Program-made: the position numbers and the translations under genes
The notes under the pieces: generated by a model
The model's database searches: none
The model's input: only the letters and a program-made list of their open reading frames with translations
What the model was told of the DNA's origin: nothing
Assembly (NCBI RefSeq): GCF_910592395.1
Contig: NC_088314.1
Span: 12,956,001-13,020,000, forward strand
Direction: 5' to 3'
DNA: 64,000 bases
Source of the DNA: Lineus longissimus
Taxonomy: Eukaryota; Nemertea; Pilidiophora; Heteronemertea; Lineidae
In this document: one piece after another, positions 41,829 through 51,395 of the stretch
Position numbering within the stretch: position 1 is the stretch's first letter
How the letters are laid out: each line of letters begins with the position of its first letter

Positions 41829-44800
41829 TTACTCGTTTTTGATGCGGTAGTGTCCAAAGGCGAATGTGTATATGTTATCTTCGCACAGCCAGCGTTTCGT
41901 GTCCAATGGTGACAAAGCTTTTTTCTCTTGCGTTAATGTATAAAGCTTTAGTTTTTTCGACCTAATCGATTTAAAATTACACGTACTGGGTGCCGCTTGT
42001 GAAGATGTGTTCATGTATAGCGCATCTTCGTACTGCTCGAAGCCAATGCTTTGCATAACGCATCTGGGCAAACCCTTGGCCTTGCTGGTGACTGCCTCCG
42101 ACCGATGTCTTGTGCTGTACATTTTGGCACGCAAACCAACAAAGTCCACAATGGGATCGCACGCATCCTCTCGCTTGAAAGTACCTCGAACTTTTTTTGT
42201 TCGTTTCGCAGAAGTAGGGCGAGTCTTTCGGATAATTAGACAGATCGAAATAGCGTCGGTTCGCGAAGAAGTCCTCGTCCACGTTCCCCTCATATTCTTC
42301 CAAGAAATACAGCAGGCTATCCATGTCCGTCATCAACAGGTGGCACCGGTCCCCGTACAATGGCTTAATGAAGTCATAGTGCATTTTGTACAATTTCATT
42401 TTGCTTGTTTCGAGACAGACCATTCCCGCTGTGATGGGACGATCCAGAAGTATGCTGCGGGGTTTCATTTGTATGCCTACCAGTTTCCTATTGTAAATGG
42501 TAACTGACTTGAAATTCGGTTTGCTCGTTTTTGTTAGGAATTTTCTCTTGTCCGACACTAGACTCATATTGATGTGCTTTGTTTTGTCTTGGAGGAATTT
42601 CCCGTAGCAAGAATTAATCGCTTTTTTCCAAAAGTCAGATTCGAAGGGATTGTTTGCCGCGGCCTTCCTCTGCTCCGTGCAGAAGCTGACGAAATCTTTC
42701 ATCCAAGGCGACTGATCGAAAGCCAGAATCCTATGCACTTTGCTCAGCGTCATGCCCAGCTGAAGATAATATAGCAGGTTTTTCAGATAGACAATGTAAT
42801 TTGTTCTCGGTCCAAGATGAGGAATCAGTTTTTCTCCGGTGGCGGCACTTCGTATTTGTGAGGGATCCATTAGTTTTCCCGCCAAAACATGCATTAGCGG
42901 ACTCCACTGCGAAGGGCATATGCACAGTTTCTCTGGCGCTAAAGGAAAGTCATTGTGCGAATCGTGTAGACAAGTAGGATATTCGAGGTCCACCTCTAGT
43001 ATGTATCCTGTAGTGCTATCGTCTGACAAAGACAAAACATTAAATTCGTTCGGGTCGTCAACCTCGATCCAGCGATAGTTTCCGTGCGGTAAATCTTGAC
43101 TGAGGGAGTAGCCGTAGAGATTCGTCGCGTCGAGGGCAAATATCTGCGCGCCACTCTTCTTGTCTGCTTCTCCTGAAAATACCCCCTTCTCTTCAACATT
43201 ATCATCATCGTCAACAGATATGTGAGCCCGTCGTTGGAAAATGGAAGCGACACCTCCACGAATGCCTTTTTTGACAAACAGATATTGCTCCATGTCTTCT
43301 ATCAAGTCTATATGAACTCTTGTCATTTTGAGCATGGCATCGAATGTCATGTGAGGGGCCGATATATATTTTACTGGATCTAATTGAAAATGTTTCATGG
43401 ACATGGCACGAAATTTCTCAAAACAATCGGCTAGTAGTAAAACGTCTGTTTGGAGATAGACTACAAGATAATCACCAAGGGTCTTGCAGTTCATTGTTCG
43501 CCATACCTTTGTTGCATGCTCGTAATCCTCCGATGAAATGGGTTGTTTTTTCAGCGAATCGAAAAATGCCTCGACCGGCGGAAGCTGCCTCTCTTGAAGT
43601 TTTGATGGTCTGTCCAGATATTCGTAGCAAAAGACACCCTTGCGCAACAAAAGATCGTACATTTCACTCGATCCTTTCACGTATTCGGAGAGGAGAGGAA
43701 ATGCGCTCTGGTTCTGCTTCATCCCACTTTCCGGGTCTACAGTAGTGCTAGTTTTGTTTTTCGTCAATTCCACTAGATTTGCTGAAGACGAGGGCAAGAA
43801 TTGAAAACTATCCAGGAAGACTAACGTTTGACAATATATGGCCAAGTAGTGCTCTGTGTTTTTAGGCAATATTCGAAACTTATTCGATTCTCCATCTTGT
43901 TTTGCCAATTCCTCTACAAAAAGGTGATTGTCATATCTCGTGGCATTATGCGCCAAACAACTGATCTGTCATTCCCTTTCCGAAGCATAAGTCAAGTTGC
44001 AACGATTACAGAGCACGTATCGCATCCGATCCGCTTGCAAGTGACAATGGTCGATGCACTTTTTCACGCCTATAGTGAATTCAATGCCACACATCTCGCA
44101 ATGCTGCTGCGAGACAAACTTCTTCCAATCACGCGAAGACATATGTTCAAGACTGTCTTTTGAACAATGTAAATCGATAATGTGCGCTTCCTCGATCTGT
44201 TCATTGAGCCATTCGAGAAATTTCTTTACACAATCGGAGCCCACGTAGGTGAAGAGGGAAGAATTGTAATCGGGATTGACGCAGAGACGTTTTCCCGCTA
44301 CCGCGATGGGCATATGGCGGCTTGAACCATCACTCAGAGTTGATTCGCATGGCGTAAGACAAGTTTCAAAATCATATATTATCAGGTGCCGTCTCGCGCA
44401 CATGGCTTTGAAATTGTCGAATTTCATTTGGCCTTTCCTCGGAAAGGTGTACACTTGGCCCGTATCTAGACAACATCTTTCATGAGCACGTTTTTTACTC
44501 TTTGAGGAATAGCAGGTCAAACACGATCTGCAAACGAATTTTTTCCCGTGGCGACCACTAGCCCCGTTGGCAATTAACCTACTCAGATTTGTGATCAGAA
44601 AAAAGTGATCTTGCCAGTACAACAAGTCAATATGCTTCTCTTCTGGAATCGATCTCCTGTTTGCTGAAAGATGCAGTACTTGCAACGGTACAGCATGACG
44701 TCCTGCTGTGCCAGCAACTTCATGACTCTCGTTCGAAAGCAAACGAAAAACGTTAATGGAGAGGTTGTTCCGTCGTTCGAAAGTGGAAATCTGACCAATG

Positions 44801-45498
44801 CTAGTTGGATAGGAAATATTACTCAAATCGAGCTTCGTACGTCTTTCCCATGAATTCATGTCAAATTGCCTGTCCGATCTGATGCGACCTCCTGCCAGGC
44901 GTTCTGAGTGGGCCGCGATACAGAACAAAAAACATTTATCGTCATTTCCGTAATCAATGTTCGTCTGAATACAAGCGCGTTTATTTCTCACCGCCGAGGG
45001 TAAGAAAGGGTGTGGATGCGAAGTGCCACCCCTCAGGGGCTCAAACTGTGCCACCGTTAATCTCAACGCGTTCACATGTTCAAAAACCCAGCCCAAACCT
45101 TCGTGTAGATAGGACTCGCATTTCGAAATGATTTCTTGAAAATCTGTCTGTAACAAGTCTTTTAATTGGCTCTTATAGAAAACTTGTTTTGTATTGGTGC
45201 AAAACCAGGGTTCCGATGTGCGTTTCTCATATTGTCCCTCGATAATGGATCCATCATCTGCCACGACATCGACTTCTTTGCTGAATAGAACTTGAACCTC
45301 AAAGTGATACTTAAGAGCGTTCTTCGCGTCAGTTAGACCATCAAATTCCTGAGAAATGTGTTTATGAATAAGTCCGTTTGCCTCCCTGTGCAAAAACTTC
45401 AACAAATCATTTGCAACGTGTATATTTGTGTGTTCCCATTGCGTTCCCAGATTGCCTCGGAATGATTTTTTTAAACGAAATTCTGCTTCGAGCGCCAT
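41829..45498 (-). pseudogene. Protein-primed DNA polymerase B, two breaks
   Basis: The hallmark Polinton polymerase, about 1,220 codons in three pieces. Piece 1 (43969-45498) holds the N-terminal domain (GWVFEHVNALRL, QFEPLRGG), a CRSC...C zinc element, ExoI (IIYDFET) and an HNH-like Cys/His insertion (CEMCG, CIDHCH, VLCNRCN). It ends at an in-frame TGA (43969-43971). Piece 2, in the same frame, starts with ExoII (HNATRYDNH) and has FLDSFQFLP, motif A (LDATNLYGYSLSQDLPHG), motif B (NSCYGK) and motif C (TDMDS, with Met where Thr is usual). At an A7 run (42192-42198) the frame shifts by one; piece 3 (41829 to about 42200) holds the C-terminal GLRAKMYS and the thumb end. Catalytic residues are present, but no full-length product is possible from this copy. 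Confidence 0.9.
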
Positions 45499-45657
45499 TA
45501 TCAGAGAGAGAAAGAGGTCCTAAAATAGACCTCGAAAATCACTAATTTTCAAGCCGTCCTGCCGCAAACGGGTATCGTCTCCGTCAACCTCTATCACTTT
45601 AATTCCTTTTTGTGTTTGCAGATGGCCTGGTGATCACTTCGGGCAACTATTTCTGAC

Positions 45658-46166
45658 TTAGTATGCAACAGACCTGCAAATAGGGCATTCGTTTTCGTGC
45701 AATGCTTTCAATAGATCTCCGTGGCAGCGCTCTGGTTTGCACCAACAGCCCAGAACTGCATGCGACAATTTGTGAATGTAACGGAGAAGATTTCTCCGCC
45801 GTATGTAAGCTTACTCGTTATAGAACCTCAAAGAGCGTTCTCGGCTGGTATTTTCGTCAATTATGTACGGATTCTGCCATCCCTGATGGCTTGAAATAAG
45901 CGTTTCTGACATTTGCGTTGTTCTTCTGCAGTCATATTCGTATTATTCGTGCCACAGCGCAATATCTCCGAATCTCCCAGATAATGCGTCAAATTTCGTC
46001 CGATGTACACGTGTCGACGAGATGCTAACAGCCACTCTTCGAGATTTCGAAAGCCCATATTACTTAAATTGAGCGAAGAGATATTAATAACACGCCGCAT
46101 GATGTTTGAATATAAAGCTTTGATGAAATCCGACGGATTTAGGCGTCTGGTGTGCAAAAAGGACAT
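45658..46166 (-). pseudogene. DUF4326 protein, broken
   Basis: Frame 45861-46166 (101 codons) contains RRHVYIGRNLTHYLG, the opening motif of DUF4326. After a frame change near 45870, another frame gives WQNPYII and SRERSLRFYNE, then an in-frame TAA (45811-45813), then LLRYIHKLSHAVLGCWCKPE, followed by RCHGDLLKALHE and CPICRS, ending at 45658. VYIGR, NP, the R-x6-Y helix, LGCWCKPE and CHGDLL are the family signature in the right order, with a ~30-residue insertion after the first motif. DUF4326 occurs in phages, bacteria, some large DNA viruses and plants; biochemical role unknown. I know of no report in Polintons. It overlaps the preceding gene by 28 bases. Confidence 0.72.
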
Positions 46167-46603
46167 TCGATTGCTTCTTGTTGGTTCAAATGATCACCTA
46201 CGAAATGCAATTTTCTCTGAACTTCACCGTAGGCTCTTAAAAAGTTTCGAAATTCACGCAATTTGAGTGAAATTCGGCGGCACTTGTCCAAGCTTTGTAT
46301 TTCTAGCCTATTCCTTCTGGTGAAATTAACAAGCAGTCCTACTGCACGGAGCGAATAGTAATATTCTTCGTCTGAATGGTGTTGGCGCGAAAAAGCATCT
46401 GTTAACTGTTCACTCATGCACAGCATCTCTTGGGCTTGTTCTGAAGTCAGATCGATGCGGTTTTCCGCGTCGAAGATAATAAGCGATATTTTTTGCAACC
46501 GTGCGTTGATGGGTGCTGATATGCGGAGGGTGACGCGAACACTCAACCGATACGTGTAAACGTTAATTTCTTCTCCCTCTGTGATAGAGCCCTGACGTTC
46601 CAT
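46139..46603 (-). CDS. Hypothetical Polinton protein ending ECPFC
   Basis: 154 codons; family not recognised. It has beta-rich N-terminal segments (VYTYRLSVRVTLRI, ISLIIFDAENRIDL), then alpha-helical SEQAQEMLCMSEQLTDAFSR and FRNFLRAYGEVQRKLHFV, and finishes IECPFCTPDA. The terminal CP-x-C may be half of a zinc site continuing into the overlapping DUF4326 frame, so these two could be one gene split by a frameshift. Confidence 0.5.
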   Translation of the reverse strand: MERQGSITEGEEINVYTYRLSVRVTLRISAPINARLQKISLIIFDAENRIDLTSEQAQEMLCMSEQLTDAFSRQHHSDEEYYYSLRAVGLLVNFTRRNRLEIQSLDKCRRISLKLREFRNFLRAYGEVQRKLHFVGDHLNQQEAIECPFCTPDA

Positions 46604-46694
46604 CTGTCGCTTAAAAATGATTCTGTCCTGGTTTTTTTATGATTTGTGCTATTTACAAGGCCAACGAGTAATCTAGCTCTCGTCTGCCTTTCAT

Positions 46695-47748
46695 CTAGTG
46701 GCGCCGCTGACGTCGAATGTGTAATGTCACAATGACTTTACCGAATTTAAAATCGATTAGATTTCCCATATCGTCGCAAATGTTAATTTCTATGAATTGA
46801 AAAAACTTTGCACTCAGGGGTCTGTAGCGTATTCTTTCAAACGATTTGGAGAGATATTCGCCGTGTTCTTCCGGGCGTGTGGGTATCGTTCGTAGCAAGG
46901 GGACAAAAACGTTTCCCACTTGTGTTGGCTTTACTAAATTAGGGGTAAAAGAATAGTGCATACTTCGAGGACATCAAATCACATTTTCGTTCCGCTACAA
47001 CGCGATAAAAACGCCTCGACAGAGGGGGTAAATTCACGGCTGCCTGATCTCCTTGTAAACTAGACGTATCATCATCATCATCATCATCATCCATACTTTC
47101 GTCTGACCTGCCAAAATCATCGCTTGTAAAAGTGCGATCGGTGTTCCCTCCTTCGGAACTTTTTTTGCCCACAAGAGGGCCCGCCGTCACTGGGTTACCT
47201 TGGCCGAATGTTCCCCCAATACTGTCTTTGCCAACAGTGTGTACTGGTGTCGTTTTCTTAGCCTCAGAATTACTCTTGGGTATAATAATTTTTCCATCGA
47301 CGTGAAAATATTTCGCCTTCGCAAAACCGAGCACTTCTGCTAAGTAAGTGTCCATCAAAATGGCTTCGCCGTGTCTCAGTTTTATGGCTACGTGTTGGCC
47401 CCGCGTGAGAAGAAAATCACCGCTCCACTGAACTGGTTTCTGTCTATTTAGCGCCGTTATCAAATCTTCAATTGACGAGACCCATTTTTCGCTCTGCGCG
47501 CAGGCATCAAGCAATACGGGCGCTTTGTCGGGTTCGTTTAAATCTGCCAGCGCTATCTGGTAAGTACACCTCTTAACGTTGATCTCGCTCGACCAAGAAT
47601 GTGCGTAGTAGACCTCCGCGATGCCACATTCGTATGCAAAAGGCGACAAAGGAATCCTAAAATTCGAACTAGTGTTGGGCCGACTTCCCCTTTGTACGGG
47701 CGTATTTGAGGGGCACACGATATACGTATCTTGTTCCTGCTCCTCCAT
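46695..47748 (-). pseudogene. Penton-like minor capsid protein, frameshifted
   Basis: The single-jelly-roll vertex protein of Polintons/adintoviruses. The N-terminal frame (46939-47748, 269 codons) has YIVCPSNTP, SNFRIPLSPFAYECGIAEVYYAHSW and an acidic Asp-rich linker, ending shortly after SSKYALFFYP. The conserved C-terminal part lies in another frame at 46695-46961: VGNVFVPLLRTIP, EYLSKSFERIRYRPL, and IEINICDDMGNLIDFKFGKV. The frames cross at 46939-46965 in a TTTTACCCC stretch, consistent with one inserted or deleted base. The gene is placed apart from the main capsid gene, as often in this group. Confidence 0.83.
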
Positions 47749-47819
47749 TTGGTCACGATTAAAGTAAGCTATCCTTGAAATATTCTTAGTAAATGGTAGG
47801 CGTCTAGCTATTGTCTCAG

Positions 47820-48278
47820 TTAGATTTTGACATAGTTAGACCCTTCCTCTGGCACGAAACAGAATATATCTTGCATGGCGCGATAGGCGACAAGATCTAT
47901 TTGTAAACCCGAACGAAGGATAGAGTAACTCTTCTCTTGTGTTTTCTTTCTTTCATCAGGAGATGTGTTCTTTCTTATCAATTGTTTGCTTACTAATGAT
48001 TGCAACGAAAACAATAAAAGATCAGGTAGTGCAAAAGCTCTTTGCATCGTCTTCCAACAAGGACAGTCGACTCTACATAGGGGGCAGAGATTCCCAAAAT
48101 GACAGACACGTTCTAATACATCTTTGATCGAAGTCAAGGCAAAATCTGGACATCGGCAACTCTTATTTCGCCTACTAATATAATGCATGTCTGATGCCGC
48201 AGTAGACTTTAGTGAACGGCTCCACCCCAAATCATGGGGATTCTTTTTCAAAACATCAGAGGAGAATTGTGCTCTCAT
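47820..48278 (-). CDS. Cys-rich small protein
   Basis: 152 codons; no family recognised. A central cluster (SCRCPDFALTSIKDVLERVC, LCPLCRVDCPC) holds eight cysteines in 33 residues and probably binds zinc. C-x-C followed about 25 residues later by CPLCR resembles the tail of the DUF4326 gene (GCWC...CPICRS), but this may be convergence. The C-terminal half is helical. Adintovirus-type elements often carry small Cys-rich accessory proteins in this region. Confidence 0.45.
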   Translation of the reverse strand: MRAQFSSDVLKKNPHDLGWSRSLKSTAASDMHYISRRNKSCRCPDFALTSIKDVLERVCHFGNLCPLCRVDCPCWKTMQRAFALPDLLLFSLQSLVSKQLIRKNTSPDERKKTQEKSYSILRSGLQIDLVAYRAMQDIFCFVPEEGSNYVKI

Positions 48279-48355
48279 AGTGACAACAACACAACTGTAC
48301 TTTGAGCGTTACATTTGGATGGTCCGTTTTTATCACAAGCTCATTTCACGGCTTC

Positions 48356-48928
48356 TTAATTTCTCGTAGAATAGCCGCCAGTTGATCCAAAACCGCCTTG
48401 GCCGCGCGGGGTTGAGGGCAATTCATCTTTGGATTCTCGAATACGTGGTATAAGGGCTCTTTCGCAAATAAGTTGGGCCACACGATCGCCGTGTCGAATA
48501 CGAAATTCGTTTTGCGGATGATGATTGAATAGCAAAATACCCAAATTGCCTCTAAAATCGGAATCGATTACACCTGCGCCTACGGCTATCATATAGTTTA
48601 AGGCTAGACCTGAGCGAGGCGCGATTCGACCATAACACGCTCTCTGAAGAACGAGTTGTAAATCTGTGCGGACAAGTTGCGAGCAACCGGCCAAAATCGT
48701 GTAGTCATGGGCGCTAACCAGGTCAAAACCCACTGAATGTGCCGTCGCCCTTTCCGGAGCAGAAGCTAAGTCACTCAATTTGTGAAAAATGAGTGTTTCA
48801 ACTTCATCATCATCATTTTTTTCATCCACAATCTTTGGTCTATAGAATAAAAGTTGGTCGTCTGACATGATGACGAAATGCGCACTAACAAAATCAGTCG
48901 TATTGAAAGCAACAATCGGCGATGCCAA
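48356..48928 (-). CDS. Trimeric dUTPase
   Basis: Hydrolyses dUTP to dUMP and pyrophosphate, keeping uracil out of newly made DNA. All five family motifs are present and in order: SVGFDLVSA, GRIAPRSGLA, AGVIDSDFRGNLGILLFNH, GDRVAQLICER and the C-terminal RGQGGFGSTGG arm. The longest frame has 190 codons, but the ATG at residue 21 (MSDDQLLFYR) is a better fit for family length. The frame is intact. It is the first gene of the leftward series, next to 2 kb of non-coding DNA that probably holds the divergent promoters. Confidence 0.93.
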   Translation of the reverse strand: MASPIVAFNTTDFVSAHFVIMSDDQLLFYRPKIVDEKNDDDEVETLIFHKLSDLASAPERATAHSVGFDLVSAHDYTILAGCSQLVRTDLQLVLQRACYGRIAPRSGLALNYMIAVGAGVIDSDFRGNLGILLFNHHPQNEFRIRHGDRVAQLICERALIPRIRESKDELPSTPRGQGGFGSTGGYSTRN

Positions 48929-49922
48929 CGCGTTGGTTAAATTCTATCGTGTCACATCATGGTTAAGAGAAAAACCACGACAGCAAACATCATTTTGCTC
49001 CTAATAGCCTTGTGACGAGAATATGCTGGGCCTACTCAAATGATTTTCTCCACGAAGTAGAACAAGTTTGCTATTGAAAAACAAATTACTCTTCGTGCCA
49101 AGTTGACACAATATCTTCCCATTGTTATTTCGTGGACGAGATGTAAGACCAACTCATTATCTGATTGCAGAACTAAATGTTCTATAAACTACTTTGCACA
49201 GTTTACTTAGTTGATGAGTTCAAGATCACTTTGATAAAACACAGCGCGCTAGTTAGTATGTCAATGAGCCAAATCAAGCTCTTGTTTAAATGATTTTTTG
49301 GCGTCATTTCAAAAAGGTAGAATGTACTAGTGAGAGGCTGATTAACCGGCATGTTAAATAAGGCCTTTTTCCAGCCGTCCTTGGAGCGATAACAATTGTT
49401 TTTGTTCTAGCAACAAAGAAAAAACTCTTATGAACTCATTCTCTTGGCATCATTTCTAATACGCACAATCTAATGAGAGCTATTGGGTGACCGAAAGGTG
49501 AAGTTAAAGTGCTTAATTGTTTTATAATGAATCCTGAACAGGAAAAAAGTCATTTTCGCACTTACTGGCTGTTATTTCGGCCGAGTTTTATCAAATCTGA
49601 GCTTGGATCTGTGATGAAATATTAAGCGCCCTATATAATCAGTGGGAGATTGTTCTTGAGAATAATTTCAAAAGTGTCTGGAGGTGCCTTGATCAGTTTG
49701 AAGGGCTTTAGGTCAAGGATTTCGTTTGTAAATCAATACGAAAATATTCTATTATGATCTCGTGACTCCTTGCGTGGCAAACTACACTTCTAGCCCCCAG
49801 GATTGGTCAAAAATGGAATATTCCAACCTTTATTAAGAGCTGTGAGGGCAAAACTTCCCCCATTTCGCATGTGCAGGCAACTTACGCACACACATTTTGC
49901 TGAGAAGCAATCGGGATAAAAG
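48929..49922. other. Non-coding divergent region
   Basis: No frame of note. It separates the leftward series from the rightward unit and is the likely site of divergent promoters; no single TATA box stands out. Confidence 0.4.
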
Positions 49923-51090
49923 GTAGGCCTTATAACTGTTAATTTTCCGTTTAGTTAGCAGCTCGACTAAAAGTCTTCAGAAACAGACTTAGTAACATCC
50001 GTCCATTATTTTCTCTTTCAGAGGGATGGTTTATACACAAGCGCCCCAAAGCCGAGAAACATTATGTTATCGTGAATCAAGGTAGGACCTTCATTTTTAT
50101 AGTTCTGTCGGCTCAGTATGATTTTGATTCAACAATAATAATCATCTCTCCTTTGGGAAATGAAATAACATGCGACCCCATATTTCTCTTCCAGCGCCAT
50201 GCAGATATAAACAGCCCTTGCTGCCCGCCCGATTAACAGGTAGGCCTATTTGGTTACTCACAAGGACACACAAAAATACTGTCTCTACTAAACGAAAGGC
50301 TTTTATTTGTTTTTCAACTCATCATATCCTTTCTATTTAATTTTCCAGAATAACATCTCAACAAAATAGACAAGCGCTAAGGCTGATTATTTATACAATG
50401 CGACAAGGACACGCTGTACTTAGTCTGTCTCATTACATCAATTCCTGATGATGTGGTGTAAAAAGCAAAGAGCACGTCGTTGGAACAAAAGCGTGTGATA
50501 CATGATCGTAAGCGATATTCTCTGACAGCAAACTAACGTCAACCCTCGTTTTCTCTTTCCAGACAGCTCGACCTGATGTTTTCACAAAATCATTCAACGG
50601 ATGAAGCATGAGTGTACAGGAATATTCAAAAGGGAAATTACATGTAGGAGTATTTGTAAGTACCTATATATTCATTCATAAAAGGTATAACAACAGCAAC
50701 TGTATGCACGTGAACGCGGTACAATACTTAGTTCCATAAAACAGGTTATATTTCACTTCGGCCTTATAGAGCCTTCATTTTTGAAAAATATTTCCAGACA
50801 GTAAAAGCGCTTATGTTACACGAGGTTTTACTGACATTTCCTACTGGGTTAGTAAAAAAATACACATTACTTTACATGCTCGTAGGCGATATTCTCTGAC
50901 AGCAAACTAACGTCAACCCTCGTTTTTCTCTTTCCAGACAGTTCGACCTGATGTTTTCTCATACACATACAGTATAGCCTCAATATATCATTCAACGTTT
51001 GGAGCGTGACTGTGTACTACAACTATTTCATTCACTAGTGTTTATGACTTCAGGAATTCTAAAGGGAATTACATGTACGACTGAGTATTT
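49923..51090 (+). other. Chain of mini-exons with consensus splice sites
   Basis: Donors AAAAG/GTAGGC (49923), CAAG/GTAGGA (50082), ACAG/GTAGGC (50240), ATTT/GTAAGT (50655) and TATTT/GTAAGT (51091) alternate with acceptors TTCTCTTTCAG (50021), TTTCTCTTCCAG (50194), ATTTTCCAG (50348), TCTCTTTCCAG (50562 and 50937). This predicts exons 50022-50081 (60 nt), 50195-50239 (45 nt), 50349 onward, 50563-50654 and 50938-51090, with the first three introns 99, 113 and 109 nt. None has coding potential; they lead toward the rightward gene at 51200. Confidence 0.5.
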
Positions 51091-51395
51091 GTAAGTACAA
51101 TATATAATCATTCATAAAAAGTATATACAACAACAACTGTATGCCCGTGCACGCCCTGGAAAAAAACTTAAGTTTCTTCCATAACCCCCATAAAGCTGAA
51201 TGAATGATACAATAGTTAGTTCCATCAAACAGGTTATATTTCACTTTGACCTTATAGAGTCTTCATTTTTTGAAAAATACAAGTTTGAAATCAATCACTT
51301 TTCCAAAAAATATTTCCAAACAGTTAAAGACGGTTATGGTACGCGACGTTTTACTGACATTTCCTACCGGGTTAGTAAGAAATTACACATTACTT
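50510..51395. repeat. Imperfect tandem duplication, ~370-bp copy then ~515-bp copy
   Basis: The block starting GCGATATTCTCTGACAGC at about 50513 recurs at 50886 and continues in parallel through the TTTACTGACATTTCCTACtGG coding segment (about 50830 and 51350). The first copy has an internal deletion relative to the second. It therefore duplicates a leader exon and the beginning of the rightward gene. Confidence 0.8.

Noticed and set aside
42185-42205. Programmed frameshift at the A7 run in PolB
   Set aside because: The needed change is to the +1 frame, and the A-AAA-AAG phase required for -1 slippage does not fit the zero frame; a homopolymer indel is simpler.
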